Origin: Gardnerella piotii
Lineage (GTDB): Bacteria > Actinomycetota > Actinomycetes > Actinomycetales > Bifidobacteriaceae
Reading direction: 5' to 3'
Assembly (NCBI RefSeq): GCF_003397585.1
Contig: NZ_QJUV01000001.1
Coordinates: 372,001-436,000, forward strand
Length of the DNA: 64,000 nt
Shown here: positions 17,438 to 27,085 of the stretch, piece by piece
Layout of the letters: the number at the start of each line of letters is the position of its first letter
Position numbering within the stretch: the stretch's first letter is position 1
Notes under the pieces: generated by a model
The model's database searches: none
What the model was told of the DNA's origin: nothing
Seen by the model: the letters and a program-made list of their open reading frames with translations, nothing else
Made by a program: the position numbers and the translations under genes

Positions 17438-20011
17438 ATGATTAGTCGTTTCTTTGCTTTTGTTCCAGGTGTTAAACATCTGGTTGCCTTAAGAGCGGCG
17501 TGTCTTGCTATATCTTCTCTTGCAAACATCGGTTTTGTGTATGTTTGTGTTGGTATTCTTTCGCCTATTTTGATTCCAGCAAAATATACTGGTAAATCTT
17601 TGCTTAGCTCCGTTGAGTTAACGTCTTATTTGATTTCGCTTGTTGGTATTTTGATTATAAAATACATTGCTTTCCATCAATCTTGTATTTTTTCTACCGA
17701 GATTGGCACTCGCGTAGCTATGAAGCTTCGACCGAAGATGTTGCGATCTATGATTTCGCTCAGTTCGGCTAACCGTAATGATTCTGTTGAATATTCTTCG
17801 ATTTGCGTAAATGAAGATATTGCTTGGGTTCAGCGTTGGGCTGGTTTGCTTTTGCCGCAAATTTTTGCAGCTTTTCCTATGCCTTTTGCTGTTAGCATTG
17901 CGTTGTTCTCAATCAACACTTATCTAGCGAGTATTTGCCTCGTTGCGGCCGTTTTTTCTGCTTTAGCTCTTTGTACTGCGCTTTATAACATTCGTGTTTT
18001 GTTGCGTTGTTTGTGCGCTTTTTTGACGTATTTTATGGTTGCTGTTGCTGTTGTTTGCACGGTTTGGCTTCTTTCGGTTAGGTCTGTTGGTCTTCCTGCA
18101 GCAATGCTAACTTTGCCGCTGCTTATGTTAAGTGTGGATCCAATTCGCAGAGTTGCTAATTGCATGCATATTAAAAATCGTGCTGTTTTGGGGCTAAATA
18201 ATATTGGCGATTTGTTCAAAAGTGTTGCTGCTAATGGTGGTTCTTCCAATAATTCATCTACTTTGGATTCCGAATATTCACAATCCGTGCTAGAAAAAAT
18301 AGACAATAAGTCGTCTTTGAGTATTCCAGATGGCGCTAGCAACGTTTCTTTGCATGTTCGTTGTAATTTTGTTAAGAATAATCGTCCTTTGCGAGCTTCC
18401 TTTAATGTTTCTAGTGGAAAACTGAATGTAATGCCAAGCGAGTATTACGATTTAGTTGCGAATAACGTTCTTAATGGCGTTACTTTTAGTTCTAAATCAA
18501 ACGTTGCGCTATCTTACAGTGATAGTTACGCTTTGCCTGATTTGGGTGCGGATTCGCCATTTGTGGCATCTGATTTTGGCGATATTGTGGGAAATCCTTC
18601 TTATATAACTCTAAATAACGTAGATCCTGGTGCATTGGCGGATCTTGTAACGATTGTTCGCAAGAATAGTCACATGTTTTCTGCCACTTTGCGAGAAAAC
18701 TTACTGATGGCGTCTAAAAATGCTACTACAACGTCTATGTGGCAGGCACTTGGAGCCGCTCGCGCGGATGGTGTTGTTTATGCAGATTACAACGGTTTAG
18801 ACTTGCGCGTAGAAAATATTCATGCCGAAAATAAGCAAGACATTCTTAGGCGACTTGTTATGGCACGCGCGTTGATTCGCCGCACGCCTGTATACATTTT
18901 TGACTATTCTTCTAAAAACATTAGCGCTAAAGAAGCTAAAAACTTATGCGATATTTTGCGCAAAATTGCCAAAAAAGCAACTATTCTTGTATTCCTTCCA
19001 AGCGATAGCTACGCCACTAGTGCAGACAATTTAGTTAAAGTTAGTGTGTTTAGTGATTCGCGTGCGCGAGCTGCATCTGTAGGCACACTAAGTGGCGATT
19101 CAAATGGCGATTTGCGCGCGCAAAGTGGCGATTCAAATGGCGATTTAAGTGGCGATGAGCGTGAAAATGAGCGTGAGAATATTGCGCATAATAGTGGCAA
19201 AAAATCAAAAGTGTCTTACTTAAAGAAAGCATTATTTGCCATTCTCAGTGCCTTCTCAACTGTAATAAACATTGTTTGTGCTTTGCTGATTCCTGTTTGC
19301 GCAATCGCAGCAATGTTTGCTATAGCAAGCAGGCCGCTTTTTGGCTTAGGTGTTAAAGACTACGTTCTTGTTGTAGTTGTTTGCGCATGCTTAAGATGCT
19401 TAACGCTTGTTGCGTCTTTTGCAGGACTAGACCTTCATCACGCTCACTTACACAAGGCAGGTCTTAGTATGAGCGTTGGAATGATTCTTTCGATTATTCC
19501 AGCAATCGTTTTGCTAAGCTATTTTAGTGTTCAAATCGCGATTTTTGCGTCTGTGATTTGTTTGCTAATCGTGTTTGTAATCCCAGGATTGTTTAGTTTG
19601 AGCCTTAAAAGCTTTATTAATAAAGTTCATCTAGATCAAAAAATGGTTGAACTAGAAGTAGACGATGTGGAACTTGGTTTGCAAGAAGTATTGGCATTCC
19701 GTCAAGGAGACTATTGCGTTAAGCGAGTTGTTGACTCAATGCGGAAGTTGGCTCAGCAACGCGTAAGATTATCGCGCAAAGTCGGCAGAATGCAAGCGAT
19801 TCTTATGTCGGTTTCTCTTATTGGAATCGCAAACGCAATAATGCTTGTTTCTAGTACAATCCACCCACTTGTAACTAAGAATCCACAATGGAACGTTGTG
19901 CACGCAGTTATGGCAATCATTATTCTTATTAGCCTTATTCAGCAAGTGCTCAACATTGTTATACGTCGTATTCCTTGGGTTGTAGATATTAATCATGCTG
20001 CGCAATCGTAG
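17438..20011 (+). CDS. Degenerate ABC-exporter-like membrane protein (TMD-NBD*-TMD)
   Basis: 857 aa, laid out as a CydD/exporter-type membrane domain (about 10-225), a nucleotide-binding-like region (about 290-545) and a second membrane domain (about 610-850) with no second ATPase. In the middle region the Walker A loop is missing, the signature LSGGQ is replaced (NKQDILRRLVMARAL) and Walker B reads VYIFDYSS without the catalytic Glu. The Q-loop stretch VRKNSHMFSATLRENL is still recognisable at about 406. ATP hydrolysis therefore looks unlikely. The frame is intact and long, so it is probably still used. It overlaps the nuclease gene by 17 bp. Confidence 0.75.
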   Translation: MISRFFAFVPGVKHLVALRAACLAISSLANIGFVYVCVGILSPILIPAKYTGKSLLSSVELTSYLISLVGILIIKYIAFHQSCIFSTEIGTRVAMKLRPKMLRSMISLSSANRNDSVEYSSICVNEDIAWVQRWAGLLLPQIFAAFPMPFAVSIALFSINTYLASICLVAAVFSALALCTALYNIRVLLRCLCAFLTYFMVAVAVVCTVWLLSVRSVGLPAAMLTLPLLMLSVDPIRRVANCMHIKNRAVLGLNNIGDLFKSVAANGGSSNNSSTLDSEYSQSVLEKIDNKSSLSIPDGASNVSLHVRCNFVKNNRPLRASFNVSSGKLNVMPSEYYDLVANNVLNGVTFSSKSNVALSYSDSYALPDLGADSPFVASDFGDIVGNPSYITLNNVDPGALADLVTIVRKNSHMFSATLRENLLMASKNATTTSMWQALGAARADGVVYADYNGLDLRVENIHAENKQDILRRLVMARALIRRTPVYIFDYSSKNISAKEAKNLCDILRKIAKKATILVFLPSDSYATSADNLVKVSVFSDSRARAASVGTLSGDSNGDLRAQSGDSNGDLSGDERENERENIAHNSGKKSKVSYLKKALFAILSAFSTVINIVCALLIPVCAIAAMFAIASRPLFGLGVKDYVLVVVVCACLRCLTLVASFAGLDLHHAHLHKAGLSMSVGMILSIIPAIVLLSYFSVQIAIFASVICLLIVFVIPGLFSLSLKSFINKVHLDQKMVELEVDDVELGLQEVLAFRQGDYCVKRVVDSMRKLAQQRVRLSRKVGRMQAILMSVSLIGIANAIMLVSSTIHPLVTKNPQWNVVHAVMAIIILISLIQQVLNIVIRRIPWVVDINHAAQS

Positions 20012-20768
20012 TAACCGTAGCGGTCGTAGTAACCGTAGAGTAGGTGATGCGCGCTATAGCAACGCTCCAATCTCTAGGAGCGTAACGTCTTTTATATGGC
20101 TTATTGCGCTCGCGATTCTTGTAGGAATTGTTATTGGCTTAGTTTTGCCTAAAATCAACCAAGATGTTGGAAATATCACTGGAGAATACGTTGCCAGTGG
20201 AGATGCTGCAGAAAAGCTTAGCAAGTTAAAAGTAGATAAGTCGCATGCTTCTGGATATAACAGAAGCGTTTTTGGGTATAGAACAACAGACGATGATAAA
20301 AACGGTTGTGATGTTCGAGAAGACGTTCTTGCGCGTGATTTAACGCATGTTCGCTTTAAGTATGCGGGATCTTGCAAAGTGGCGTCTGGGCTTTTACACG
20401 ACCCATATACAGGATTAGATATTAACTTTGTGCGAGGCAGAAAAACTAGCGCGCTTGTTCAAATTGATCACGTTGTGGCTCTAGAAAACGCTTGGCAGTC
20501 GGGTGCTTGGAAGTGGAATCGTGCTAAGCGACTTAAGTTTGGTAACGATATGCTAAACCTTCTTGCCGTGCAAGGAGCAGCAAATCAAGAAAAAGGCTCT
20601 GCTTCCGCAGCCTATTGGCTTCCATCTAATAAGTCTTTTAGATGCGGTTATGTAGCTAGGCAGATTGCTGTTAAGTATAAGTACGATCTTAGCGTTACAA
20701 GCGCCGAAAAGCAGAGTATGGCGTCTGTTTTGCACGGGTGTTCTGCGCAAGAGTTGCCTACAAAGTAG
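19995..20768 (+). CDS. Membrane-anchored HNH/DUF1524-type nuclease
   Basis: 257 aa: a basic N-terminus, one membrane helix (about 30-52), then an extracellular domain. Conserved points are DVLARDL, DPYTG, IDHVVALENAWQSGA (Asp-His of the HNH-like site at about 158-159), NLLAVQGAANQEKG and the C-terminal Cys pair. These match the secreted HNH family (DUF1524) of actinobacteria, which are probable DNA-degrading enzymes. It overlaps the upstream ABC-like gene and is likely cotranscribed with it. Role (nutrient nucleic acid use or defence) is inference. Confidence 0.82.
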   Translation: MLRNRSNRSGRSNRRVGDARYSNAPISRSVTSFIWLIALAILVGIVIGLVLPKINQDVGNITGEYVASGDAAEKLSKLKVDKSHASGYNRSVFGYRTTDDDKNGCDVREDVLARDLTHVRFKYAGSCKVASGLLHDPYTGLDINFVRGRKTSALVQIDHVVALENAWQSGAWKWNRAKRLKFGNDMLNLLAVQGAANQEKGSASAAYWLPSNKSFRCGYVARQIAVKYKYDLSVTSAEKQSMASVLHGCSAQELPTK

Positions 20769-20830
20769 AGTGGCGCTGTGTTGTTGCGTTGTGGCGCTGT
20801 TGCGCTGTTGCGTTGTTGTGCTGTGCAAAT

Positions 20831-20870
20831 AAAAAAGTGTGCAAACCAAAACTGATTTGCACACTTATTA
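20831..20870. terminator. Bidirectional terminator between the nuclease gene and serS
   Basis: AAGTGTGCAAA pairs with TTTGCACACTT around an 11-base loop, with A/T runs on both sides, so it can serve both converging genes. Confidence 0.8.
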
Positions 20871-20910
20871 ATCAAAGTTAATATTAAAGGCTTAAAGCTA
20901 TGTTAGGCTT

Positions 20911-22197
20911 TTAGGCTTCCCACTTAGTAGGCTCAATAACCTCTTTGCCGCCCATGTATGCTTGCATAGCTTTTGGAATGTCAATCGAACCATCTTCGTG
21001 CTGATGATTTTCCAAAATAGCAACAAGCCAGCGAGTAGTAGCCAAAGTGCCATTAAGCGTGCTAACTGGGCGAGTTCCGCCATCTTCTATGCGCTCGCGA
21101 ACATTCAAGCGACGAGCCTGATACTCAGTGCAATTAGAAGTAGAAGTAAGCTCGCGGTAGCGACCCTGAGTTGGCACCCAAGCTTCGCAATCAAACTTGC
21201 GCGCAGCAGAAGAGCCAAGGTCGCCAGCAGCGGTATCGATAATGCGGTAAGGCACTTCCACCTTAGCGAGCATCTCTTGCTCCATTCCAAGCAACTTTTG
21301 ATGTTCTGCGCGAGAATCTTCCTGCTTGCAATAAACGAACATTTCTACCTTATCGAATTGATGCACGCGAATAATGCCAGAAGTATCTTTTCCAGCAGCA
21401 CCAGCTTCTCGGCGGTAGCAGCTCGACCAGCCACAGTAGCGCAAAGCGCCATTGCTTAAGTCAAGGATTTCATCCTCATGCATGCCAGCAAGAGCAACTT
21501 CGGATGTGCCGACTAGGTATTGATCATCTGGCTCGCGAAGGCGATAAATCTCGTCTGCGTGCGAATTCAAGAATCCAGTTCCTCGCATAACTTCTGGACG
21601 CACAAGTGTTGGCGTAATCGCAAGCGTAAAGCCGTGCTCTTCTGCTTGGTCTACAGCCATTGTAAGCATTGCGATTTGCAAGCGAGCTACAGCTCCGCGC
21701 AAGAAGTAGAAGCGAGAGCCTGCAACCTTAACGCCTCTGCGCATATCGATTCCAGCAACGCCAGTTCCAAGAGTCAAGTGGTCTTTTGGCTCAAAGCCTT
21801 CTGCTGCAAAGTCGCGAGGTGTGCCAACCTTCTTAACAACAACGTAGTCGTCTTCTCCGCCTTCTGGAGCTTCGTCTTCTACAATGTTAGAAAGCTTCCA
21901 CATTGCTGTTGTGTAGTCGGCAGTAGCTTGCTCGGATTGAGCCTTAAACTGTGCAACTTTTTGCGCTAACTCTTTTGTTTGTGCAATAAGTTCGGCTTTT
22001 TGGTCTGCGCTTGCGGCAGCTACCTTTTTGCCAATTGCTTTTTGATCGGCTCTAGCTGCCTCAAATGCCTTTAAGCTTGTGCGGCGCAAATCGTCTGCGC
22101 GAAGCACTTCATCGACAAGTTCTACGGACTCGCCACGCTTGCGTTGCGACTCCTTAACTACGTCGGCATGTTCACGAATAAATTGGATATCAAGCAT
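20911..22197 (-). CDS. serS: Seryl-tRNA synthetase
   Basis: Charges tRNA-Ser, 428 aa. An N-terminal coiled-coil arm (about 30-105) is followed by the class II catalytic domain: motif 2 region [20 protein letters not shown], the serine-binding [11 protein letters not shown] and motif 3 [17 protein letters not shown]. The ATG at 22197 gives the family N-terminus MLDIQFIRE; the 25-residue upstream extension is non-homologous. TAGGCT lies seven bases upstream without a Shine-Dalgarno, consistent with a leaderless mRNA. Confidence 0.96.
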   Translation of the reverse strand: MLDIQFIREHADVVKESQRKRGESVELVDEVLRADDLRRTSLKAFEAARADQKAIGKKVAAASADQKAELIAQTKELAQKVAQFKAQSEQATADYTTAMWKLSNIVEDEAPEGGEDDYVVVKKVGTPRDFAAEGFEPKDHLTLGTGVAGIDMRRGVKVAGSRFYFLRGAVARLQIAMLTMAVDQAEEHGFTLAITPTLVRPEVMRGTGFLNSHADEIYRLREPDDQYLVGTSEVALAGMHEDEILDLSNGALRYCGWSSCYRREAGAAGKDTSGIIRVHQFDKVEMFVYCKQEDSRAEHQKLLGMEQEMLAKVEVPYRIIDTAAGDLGSSAARKFDCEAWVPTQGRYRELTSTSNCTEYQARRLNVRERIEDGGTRPVSTLNGTLATTRWLVAILENHQHEDGSIDIPKAMQAYMGGKEVIEPTKWEA

Positions 22198-22315
22198 GTT
22201 TTCTAGCCTAGTGCCGTAAGGCGACAGATAATGCGTATGAGCATGGTGCGAATGGCATACGCAAATGAGCATGTGTGCGTGTAAAATTTATTAAATATTG
22301 TTTTAAGGAGTAAAA

Positions 22316-22693
22316 ATGGCACTTATTCACGCTACTCAAGAAGATTTTGAGAAGATTGCAAGCACCAACGAGGTAGTTGTTGTTGATTTTTGGGCCACTT
22401 GGTGCGGTCCTTGCCGTGCTTTTGGGCCGATTTTTGAGCAAGTAAGCGCAAAGTTTGAAGATGTTCCGTTTGTTAAGGTAGACATTGATCAGTCTCCAGA
22501 TTTGGCGAGTGCAGCTGCGATTAAAGCGGTTCCAACAGTTATGGTTATTAAGCGCGGAGATGTTATTTATCGTCAAGCTGGCGCTTTGCTTCCAGCTGAT
22601 TTAGAAGATTTAGTTAATCAAGCTAAGGCTTATGATCCTAGTAAAGATGATGAAAATAATAAAGATAATGAAGGTGATTCTGTAAGCGAGTAA
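22316..22693 (+). CDS. trxA: Thioredoxin
   Basis: Cytoplasmic disulfide reductant, 125 aa. The active site WCGPC has Cys30 and Cys33; the cis-Pro is in KAVPTVMV. A strong AAGGAG lies upstream of the ATG. The last 20 residues form an acidic Asp/Glu/Asn tail not typical of thioredoxins. No reductase gene is adjacent. Confidence 0.93.
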   Translation: MALIHATQEDFEKIASTNEVVVVDFWATWCGPCRAFGPIFEQVSAKFEDVPFVKVDIDQSPDLASAAAIKAVPTVMVIKRGDVIYRQAGALLPADLEDLVNQAKAYDPSKDDENNKDNEGDSVSE

Positions 22694-22860
22694 AGCGAAT
22701 TTAAGGATTGCGGGGAATAGTCGCAAGCAACCGCTCATTTTATGTTTTGTAGCAAAGTAGCAAATCAAAGTAGACAATAGGCGATTCGCGAATAGCACAC
22801 AAAACCTTGATTTTTAGGGCTTCTCTTTACGTAAGACTACAATTATATATACTTTGTGCA

Positions 22861-22905
22861 AAAAGTCGTATGACTAAAAGTTATATAACGAAAAGTCGTA
22901 TAACG
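22861..22905 (+). promoter_or_regulatory. Three 15-bp tandem iterons before the G5/Rpf-like gene
   Basis: Units AAAAGTCGTATGACT, AAAAGTTATATAACG and AAAAGTCGTATAACG repeat with exact 15-bp spacing. Each holds a 10-bp palindrome or near-palindrome of the form GTYRTATRAC. They end 42 bp before the start codon and look like operator sites. The binding protein is unknown. Confidence 0.65.
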
Positions 22906-22947
22906 TTTTAGGTTTACACTTTGCACTAACTTCTATCAAGGAGAGTT

Positions 22948-23952
22948 ATGACAAGTCACAGAAAGAAAACTGTTACGCTTACTTCATTGAGCATGCGTCA
23001 ATGGGCAAGAGTCGCAGTGATTTTTGTTAGTATTGTGGCTGTTGTAGTTCTTGGAATTGTTTCTCGAAACTTTTATTCTGGTTCCAAATCAAATTCCGCA
23101 AAGTCTTATGTAACCGCCTATTCGGCTACAGATAGCGAAAATCAGGTTTCTCGTGGTGTATACAGAAACTCGCTTAAACCATCTAAAAAGGGCGCAACTT
23201 CTTATATTACTGTAAATATAAATGGCCATCATCGCGCGGTTTTTGGAACAGATTTTACAAATGTTAAGTCCGTTTTAGAAGCGGGAGACATAACTTTGGA
23301 TTCGCACGACGTTGTTACGCCGTCTCTTGATTCAAAGGTTAGCGAGTCTACAGTTATAACTATTAAGCGTGCGGGAGCAAAGTTAGAAACTTCCGACGAG
23401 CCTATTGCGTTTAATACGGTTAAAAAAGAGACATCTGCTCTTCCAAAAGGTACGGAAAAGGTTAAAGAGCAGGGTGCACCTGGCGTTATGGAAACGAGCA
23501 AAATCGTTACGCGCGCTGGTAAAAAGATTGTGTCTTCCAACGTTTTTGTGTCTTTTGTTAAGCAAGCTCCAAAAGATAGGGTTGTTCTTGTTGGAACTGG
23601 CGGCGCTAGTGTAGATTCTGATTTTGCTGCTTCGATTGGAACCACCGTTCCAGCAGGCGAGATGCAAGAGTGGGCTCATTCGTGGTTGCTTTCAAATGGG
23701 TACAACGAGGCTGATTTTACTGCTACCGTGTTTATTATTTCGCATGAATCTGGTTGGCGCGTAAACGCTATGAATCCTTCTGGCGCATACGGTTTGCCTC
23801 AAGCTTTGCCTGGAAGAAAGATGTCTTCTATGGGAGCCGATTGGGCAACTAATTATCAAACTCAGCTTCGTTGGTTCTGGAATTATTGCAATGGTCGTTA
23901 TGGCTCAATTCAAGGCGCCTACAGGCATTGGCTATCGCACAGAAGCTACTGA
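22948..23952 (+). CDS. G5-domain, Rpf/transglycosylase-like cell-wall protein
   Basis: Secreted wall-active protein, 334 aa. A membrane anchor or uncleaved signal lies at about 20-42, a DUF348 (ubiquitin-like) domain at about 68-135 and a G5 domain at about 140-215. The lytic-transglycosylase-like domain (about 230-334) has FIISHESGWRVNAMNPSGAYGLPQ, where the Glu of HESGW is the probable catalytic acid. This matches the RpfB/YabE architecture. It likely cleaves glycan strands in growth or revival. GGAG precedes the ATG, and three 15-bp iterons sit in the promoter region. Confidence 0.88.
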   Translation: MTSHRKKTVTLTSLSMRQWARVAVIFVSIVAVVVLGIVSRNFYSGSKSNSAKSYVTAYSATDSENQVSRGVYRNSLKPSKKGATSYITVNINGHHRAVFGTDFTNVKSVLEAGDITLDSHDVVTPSLDSKVSESTVITIKRAGAKLETSDEPIAFNTVKKETSALPKGTEKVKEQGAPGVMETSKIVTRAGKKIVSSNVFVSFVKQAPKDRVVLVGTGGASVDSDFAASIGTTVPAGEMQEWAHSWLLSNGYNEADFTATVFIISHESGWRVNAMNPSGAYGLPQALPGRKMSSMGADWATNYQTQLRWFWNYCNGRYGSIQGAYRHWLSHRSY

Positions 23953-24181
23953 TTTGGCGCGTAGATACTGATTTGGCGTGTAATGAATATTTTGAGAATC
24001 GTTGGTTTTTGAGAATCGTGTGTTTGTAGTTTGTAGTTTGTAGCTTTGTAAACAACAAACTCACGGAGTAGACTTATAGGCTTGTTTTAAGGCGATTATT
24101 GTAGAGTCGAGTATGTTTCTTGGTTTTGCAATAATCGCTGATTATTTTATGCGTGTTTTGCGAATATGGAAGGAAGTTTAA

Positions 24182-25840
24182 GTGACAATATTGCCTAGAA
24201 AATCATGGTTTAATAAGAGTAGTGACTCTGTTAGCAAGTCTTATAAATGCAAGCCTTTTGGGAATTTGAGTGAACTTAGCCATGCTCTTGTTGGTGAGCA
24301 AGCGTATAAGAACAATCGTCTTACGCGAGCAGCCTTGGTTTCTTTGGCAATTCTAACTTTTATAACTTTTATTGGTAATTTTGCTCAATTGCAACTTACG
24401 GCCGCGCTGCCAACGATTGTTCGCGAATTTAACATCAGCGTTACTACAGGTCAGTGGCTTACGTCTATTTTTCAGTTGATTATGGCCATTATGGTGCCGC
24501 TTACTGCGTTTTTAACTAGGCGATTTTCCACGCGTCAAATCGTTATATCGTCTATGATTCTTTTTACGCTTGGCTCTATTATGGCGTGGCTTAGCAATGA
24601 TTTTATTATGGCGTTGGCTGGCCGCACTTTAGAGGCGATTGGCACTGGCGTTATGTGGCCCGTGTTGCAAATCACCGTGTTTTCTGTGTATCCAGTAACG
24701 CGGCGCGGAATGGCTATGGGCAGCGTTGGCATGGCTATGAGCATTGCGCCGGCAATCGGACCAACTGTTGGTGGCATGCAAACCGATTTCAACGGGTGGC
24801 GTTCAATCTTTTTGTCACTTAGCATTATTGGCGTAATTTCTATTGTTCTTTCTGCGTTCTTCTTGCACAATTTTGGCGAGCAAGATCGCAGCGCAAAAGC
24901 CGACTTTTTCTCCGTTGGACTTTCGATTATTGGCTTCGGCGGCGTTATGTTTGGCTTTACAAACATTGAAGCGTACGGAATTTCTAGCGCGTTTTCTTGG
25001 GCGCCTATGCTTGTTGGAGCGTGCGGAGTTGCATGGTTTGTTGCTAGGCAGTTGCGCGCGCACGCGAGTGGTAAGCAACCACTACTTGGCATTAACGTTT
25101 TGAAAAATCGCTATTTTACAATTGGAACGGCTTGCGCATGCTTAACGTTCTTTGCGTTTAGCTCGATTATGGTTGTTATTCCGCTTTATATTCAGTCGGA
25201 TCGCGGTTTTTCTGCTACTATGAGCGGCCTTGTGCTTTTGCCTGGCGCGTTTGGAATGGCCATTTCGCAATACTTTGGCGGGCGTATGCTCGATCGTTTT
25301 GGCGTGCGGCCAGTGGCAATGGCTGGCTCATTGATTTTGCTTTTTGGCACAATCATGATGAGCCTTATAGACATGCACACATGGATTTGGTGGATTTCTA
25401 TTTGGCAATTTACGCGTCAAATTGGTATGGGATTCTTGCTTATGCCTGTTACAACGTGGTCGTTAAACTGTTTGCAACAAAGCGAGCTTGGCGACGGGTC
25501 GGCTGTGACTAATACAATGCGTCAGCTTTGGGGTGCGATTGGTGCGCCTGTGCTTGTTGTAACAATGGCTACTTTTACGCAATGGCATCACGTGCTTACG
25601 GGTGTTGGAAGCGCGGATAATGTTGCGGCTAGTATTTTTGGCGTGCAATGGACTTTGCGAATTAGCGCGATTATTACGGCTATTATGGCGTTGATTGTTA
25701 TTTTTGGCGTTAAGGGAGAAGGCGCTGGCTCTGCTCATCAGCTTGCGCGCAGGGCGATTGACCGTATGCGCGTTTTGCACATTCCGCACGCATCGGAGCA
25801 TAAAGACGTAATGCACGATCATACGCATCATCAATACTGA
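24182..25840 (+). CDS. MFS transporter, DHA2 drug-efflux type
   Basis: Proton-coupled efflux pump, 552 aa, with about 14 predicted helices from about 50 to 530. The helix 2-3 loop LTRRFSTRQIV and the motif C-like GSVGMAMSIAPAIGPTVGG fit the DHA2 (EmrB/QacA) family. The start is a GTG with GGAAGG upstream. The C-terminus is His-rich (HASEHKDVMHDHTHHQY), an odd feature that could bind metal. The substrate is unknown. A DeoR-type regulator follows on the same strand. Confidence 0.88.
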   Translation: MTILPRKSWFNKSSDSVSKSYKCKPFGNLSELSHALVGEQAYKNNRLTRAALVSLAILTFITFIGNFAQLQLTAALPTIVREFNISVTTGQWLTSIFQLIMAIMVPLTAFLTRRFSTRQIVISSMILFTLGSIMAWLSNDFIMALAGRTLEAIGTGVMWPVLQITVFSVYPVTRRGMAMGSVGMAMSIAPAIGPTVGGMQTDFNGWRSIFLSLSIIGVISIVLSAFFLHNFGEQDRSAKADFFSVGLSIIGFGGVMFGFTNIEAYGISSAFSWAPMLVGACGVAWFVARQLRAHASGKQPLLGINVLKNRYFTIGTACACLTFFAFSSIMVVIPLYIQSDRGFSATMSGLVLLPGAFGMAISQYFGGRMLDRFGVRPVAMAGSLILLFGTIMMSLIDMHTWIWWISIWQFTRQIGMGFLLMPVTTWSLNCLQQSELGDGSAVTNTMRQLWGAIGAPVLVVTMATFTQWHHVLTGVGSADNVAASIFGVQWTLRISAIITAIMALIVIFGVKGEGAGSAHQLARRAIDRMRVLHIPHASEHKDVMHDHTHHQY

Positions 25841-25861
25841 TATTCGCTTGCTGCTTGCATG

Positions 25862-25990
25862 AGCGCGCTTAGACCGCGCGAACGATATTTCCGCTTTTTG
25901 TACCAAATTTTGCCTAAAAATGGTACAAAACCCGGAAAAAACTTCCGCTTTTTGTACCAAAATCCGCCTAATTTACGTACATTTACCGGC
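25862..25990. repeat. Intergenic repeat cluster with two GTACAAAA palindromes
   Basis: GCGCGC-TTAGACC-GCGCG (related to sites at 4.67 and 53.55 kb) is followed by a full palindrome copy at 25889-25937 (TTCCGCTTTTTGTACC...GGTACAAAACCCGGAA) and a partial copy at 25943-25990. Arms of the first copy mismatch at the outer bases. Confidence 0.8.
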
Positions 25991-26148
25991 ATGTCACTTA
26001 ACAGCCTAGTTTGTTTTATTACAAGCATTTGTTCGTTTTGTTGAGTTTTGCCAGATTTTACGTGATTTTTGTTAAATACCTAACGTTTTGAGCCTAGAAA
26101 CGCTCATCTGCGTTTGTTTTTTGCGTTTACTTGTGCGATAATGTTCAC

Positions 26149-26940
26149 ATGATTTCTTCACAGCGTCAACAATTGATTTTGAGCCGCCTTCGCACCAGGG
26201 GAGCCGTGCGTATTACTGCTCTTTCTAAGGAACTCGCCGTTTCTGCAATGACAATTCGCAGGGATATTGCGGAGCTTTCGGATCGCGGTCTTCTAAAACG
26301 CGTGCACGGTGGTGCTGTTACAACTAACACGCTTCTTTCAGAGCCGCTGTTTTCCGTAAAGTCGCAGATGGATATGGGTCTTAAGGATGCAATCGCTACT
26401 AAGGCGGTGGATTATGTTCAGCCAGGGGATGTGATTGCAATAGGTGGCGGCACAACCGCATACGTGTTTGCGCAGCATCTTCTTGAGTCGCGCAGGGCGT
26501 CTGGAATCACGATTCTAACAAATTCGATTCCAGTTGCGGAGCTTGTTCAAGCGCTTGAATCCAAAGATATTGAGGTTATTGTTACGGGCGGTGTGATTAC
26601 GCGTTCCAACTCGTTGGTTGGGCCTATTGCCGATAAAGTTGTTTCGTCTTTGCGCGTAAACACAGTATTTTTGGGCACGCATTCCGTTAGTTTGCCTCGC
26701 GGGTTCCTTATGCCAAATTCGCTGGAAGCCGCTACAGATATGGCTTTGATGGATATTGCGGATCGCACGATTATATTAACGGATCATACTAAGTGGACTT
26801 GCACGTCGCTTTCGCTTTTTGCGAGATTTGACCAGGTTGACACGGTTATTACAGACGATTGCTTAGATGCGGATTCGCAGCTTCGCACTCGCGAGTTGGT
26901 TAAGAATCTGGTTCTTGCGCCAACGGTTACTGGTGAATAG
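26149..26940 (+). CDS. DeoR-family transcriptional regulator
   Basis: Sugar-phosphate-responsive repressor type, 263 aa. The N-terminal helix-turn-helix is SQRQQLILSRLRTRG...VSAMTIRRDIAEL, followed by the KRVHGGAV family signature. The C-terminal DeoRC sensor domain (about 75-235) has GDVIAIGGGTTAYVFA and VIVTGG. The ATG at 26149 is favoured: GATAAT ends six bases upstream and no Shine-Dalgarno exists, so a leaderless start is likely. The effector and targets are not evident. Confidence 0.9.
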   Translation: MISSQRQQLILSRLRTRGAVRITALSKELAVSAMTIRRDIAELSDRGLLKRVHGGAVTTNTLLSEPLFSVKSQMDMGLKDAIATKAVDYVQPGDVIAIGGGTTAYVFAQHLLESRRASGITILTNSIPVAELVQALESKDIEVIVTGGVITRSNSLVGPIADKVVSSLRVNTVFLGTHSVSLPRGFLMPNSLEAATDMALMDIADRTIILTDHTKWTCTSLSLFARFDQVDTVITDDCLDADSQLRTRELVKNLVLAPTVTGE

Positions 26941-27032
26941 CTTGCATAAGAATAGCTTGCGTGCGCTTTGACTACGCTCGCGGCGATCTGTCTTCGCGCA
27001 GCTAACCTGCGCTAACGATTCTCGAGTAAATT

Positions 27033-27085
27033 AACTCCGCACTTTGTACGTGATTTATGTCAAATTTGGTACAAAGTGCGGAGTT
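27033..27085. repeat. GTACAAAA palindrome with perfect 17-bp arms
   Basis: AACTCCGCACTTTGTAC (27033-27049) is the exact reverse complement of GTACAAAGTGCGGAGTT (27069-27085), with a 19-base loop resembling other copies (GTGATTTATGTCAAATTTG). Confidence 0.9.

Noticed and set aside
17415..17441. 8-codon leader-like ORF overlapping the start of the ABC-like gene
   Set aside because: Its own ribosome site is absent; AAAAGGA inside it serves the downstream ATG. No attenuation structure is visible.
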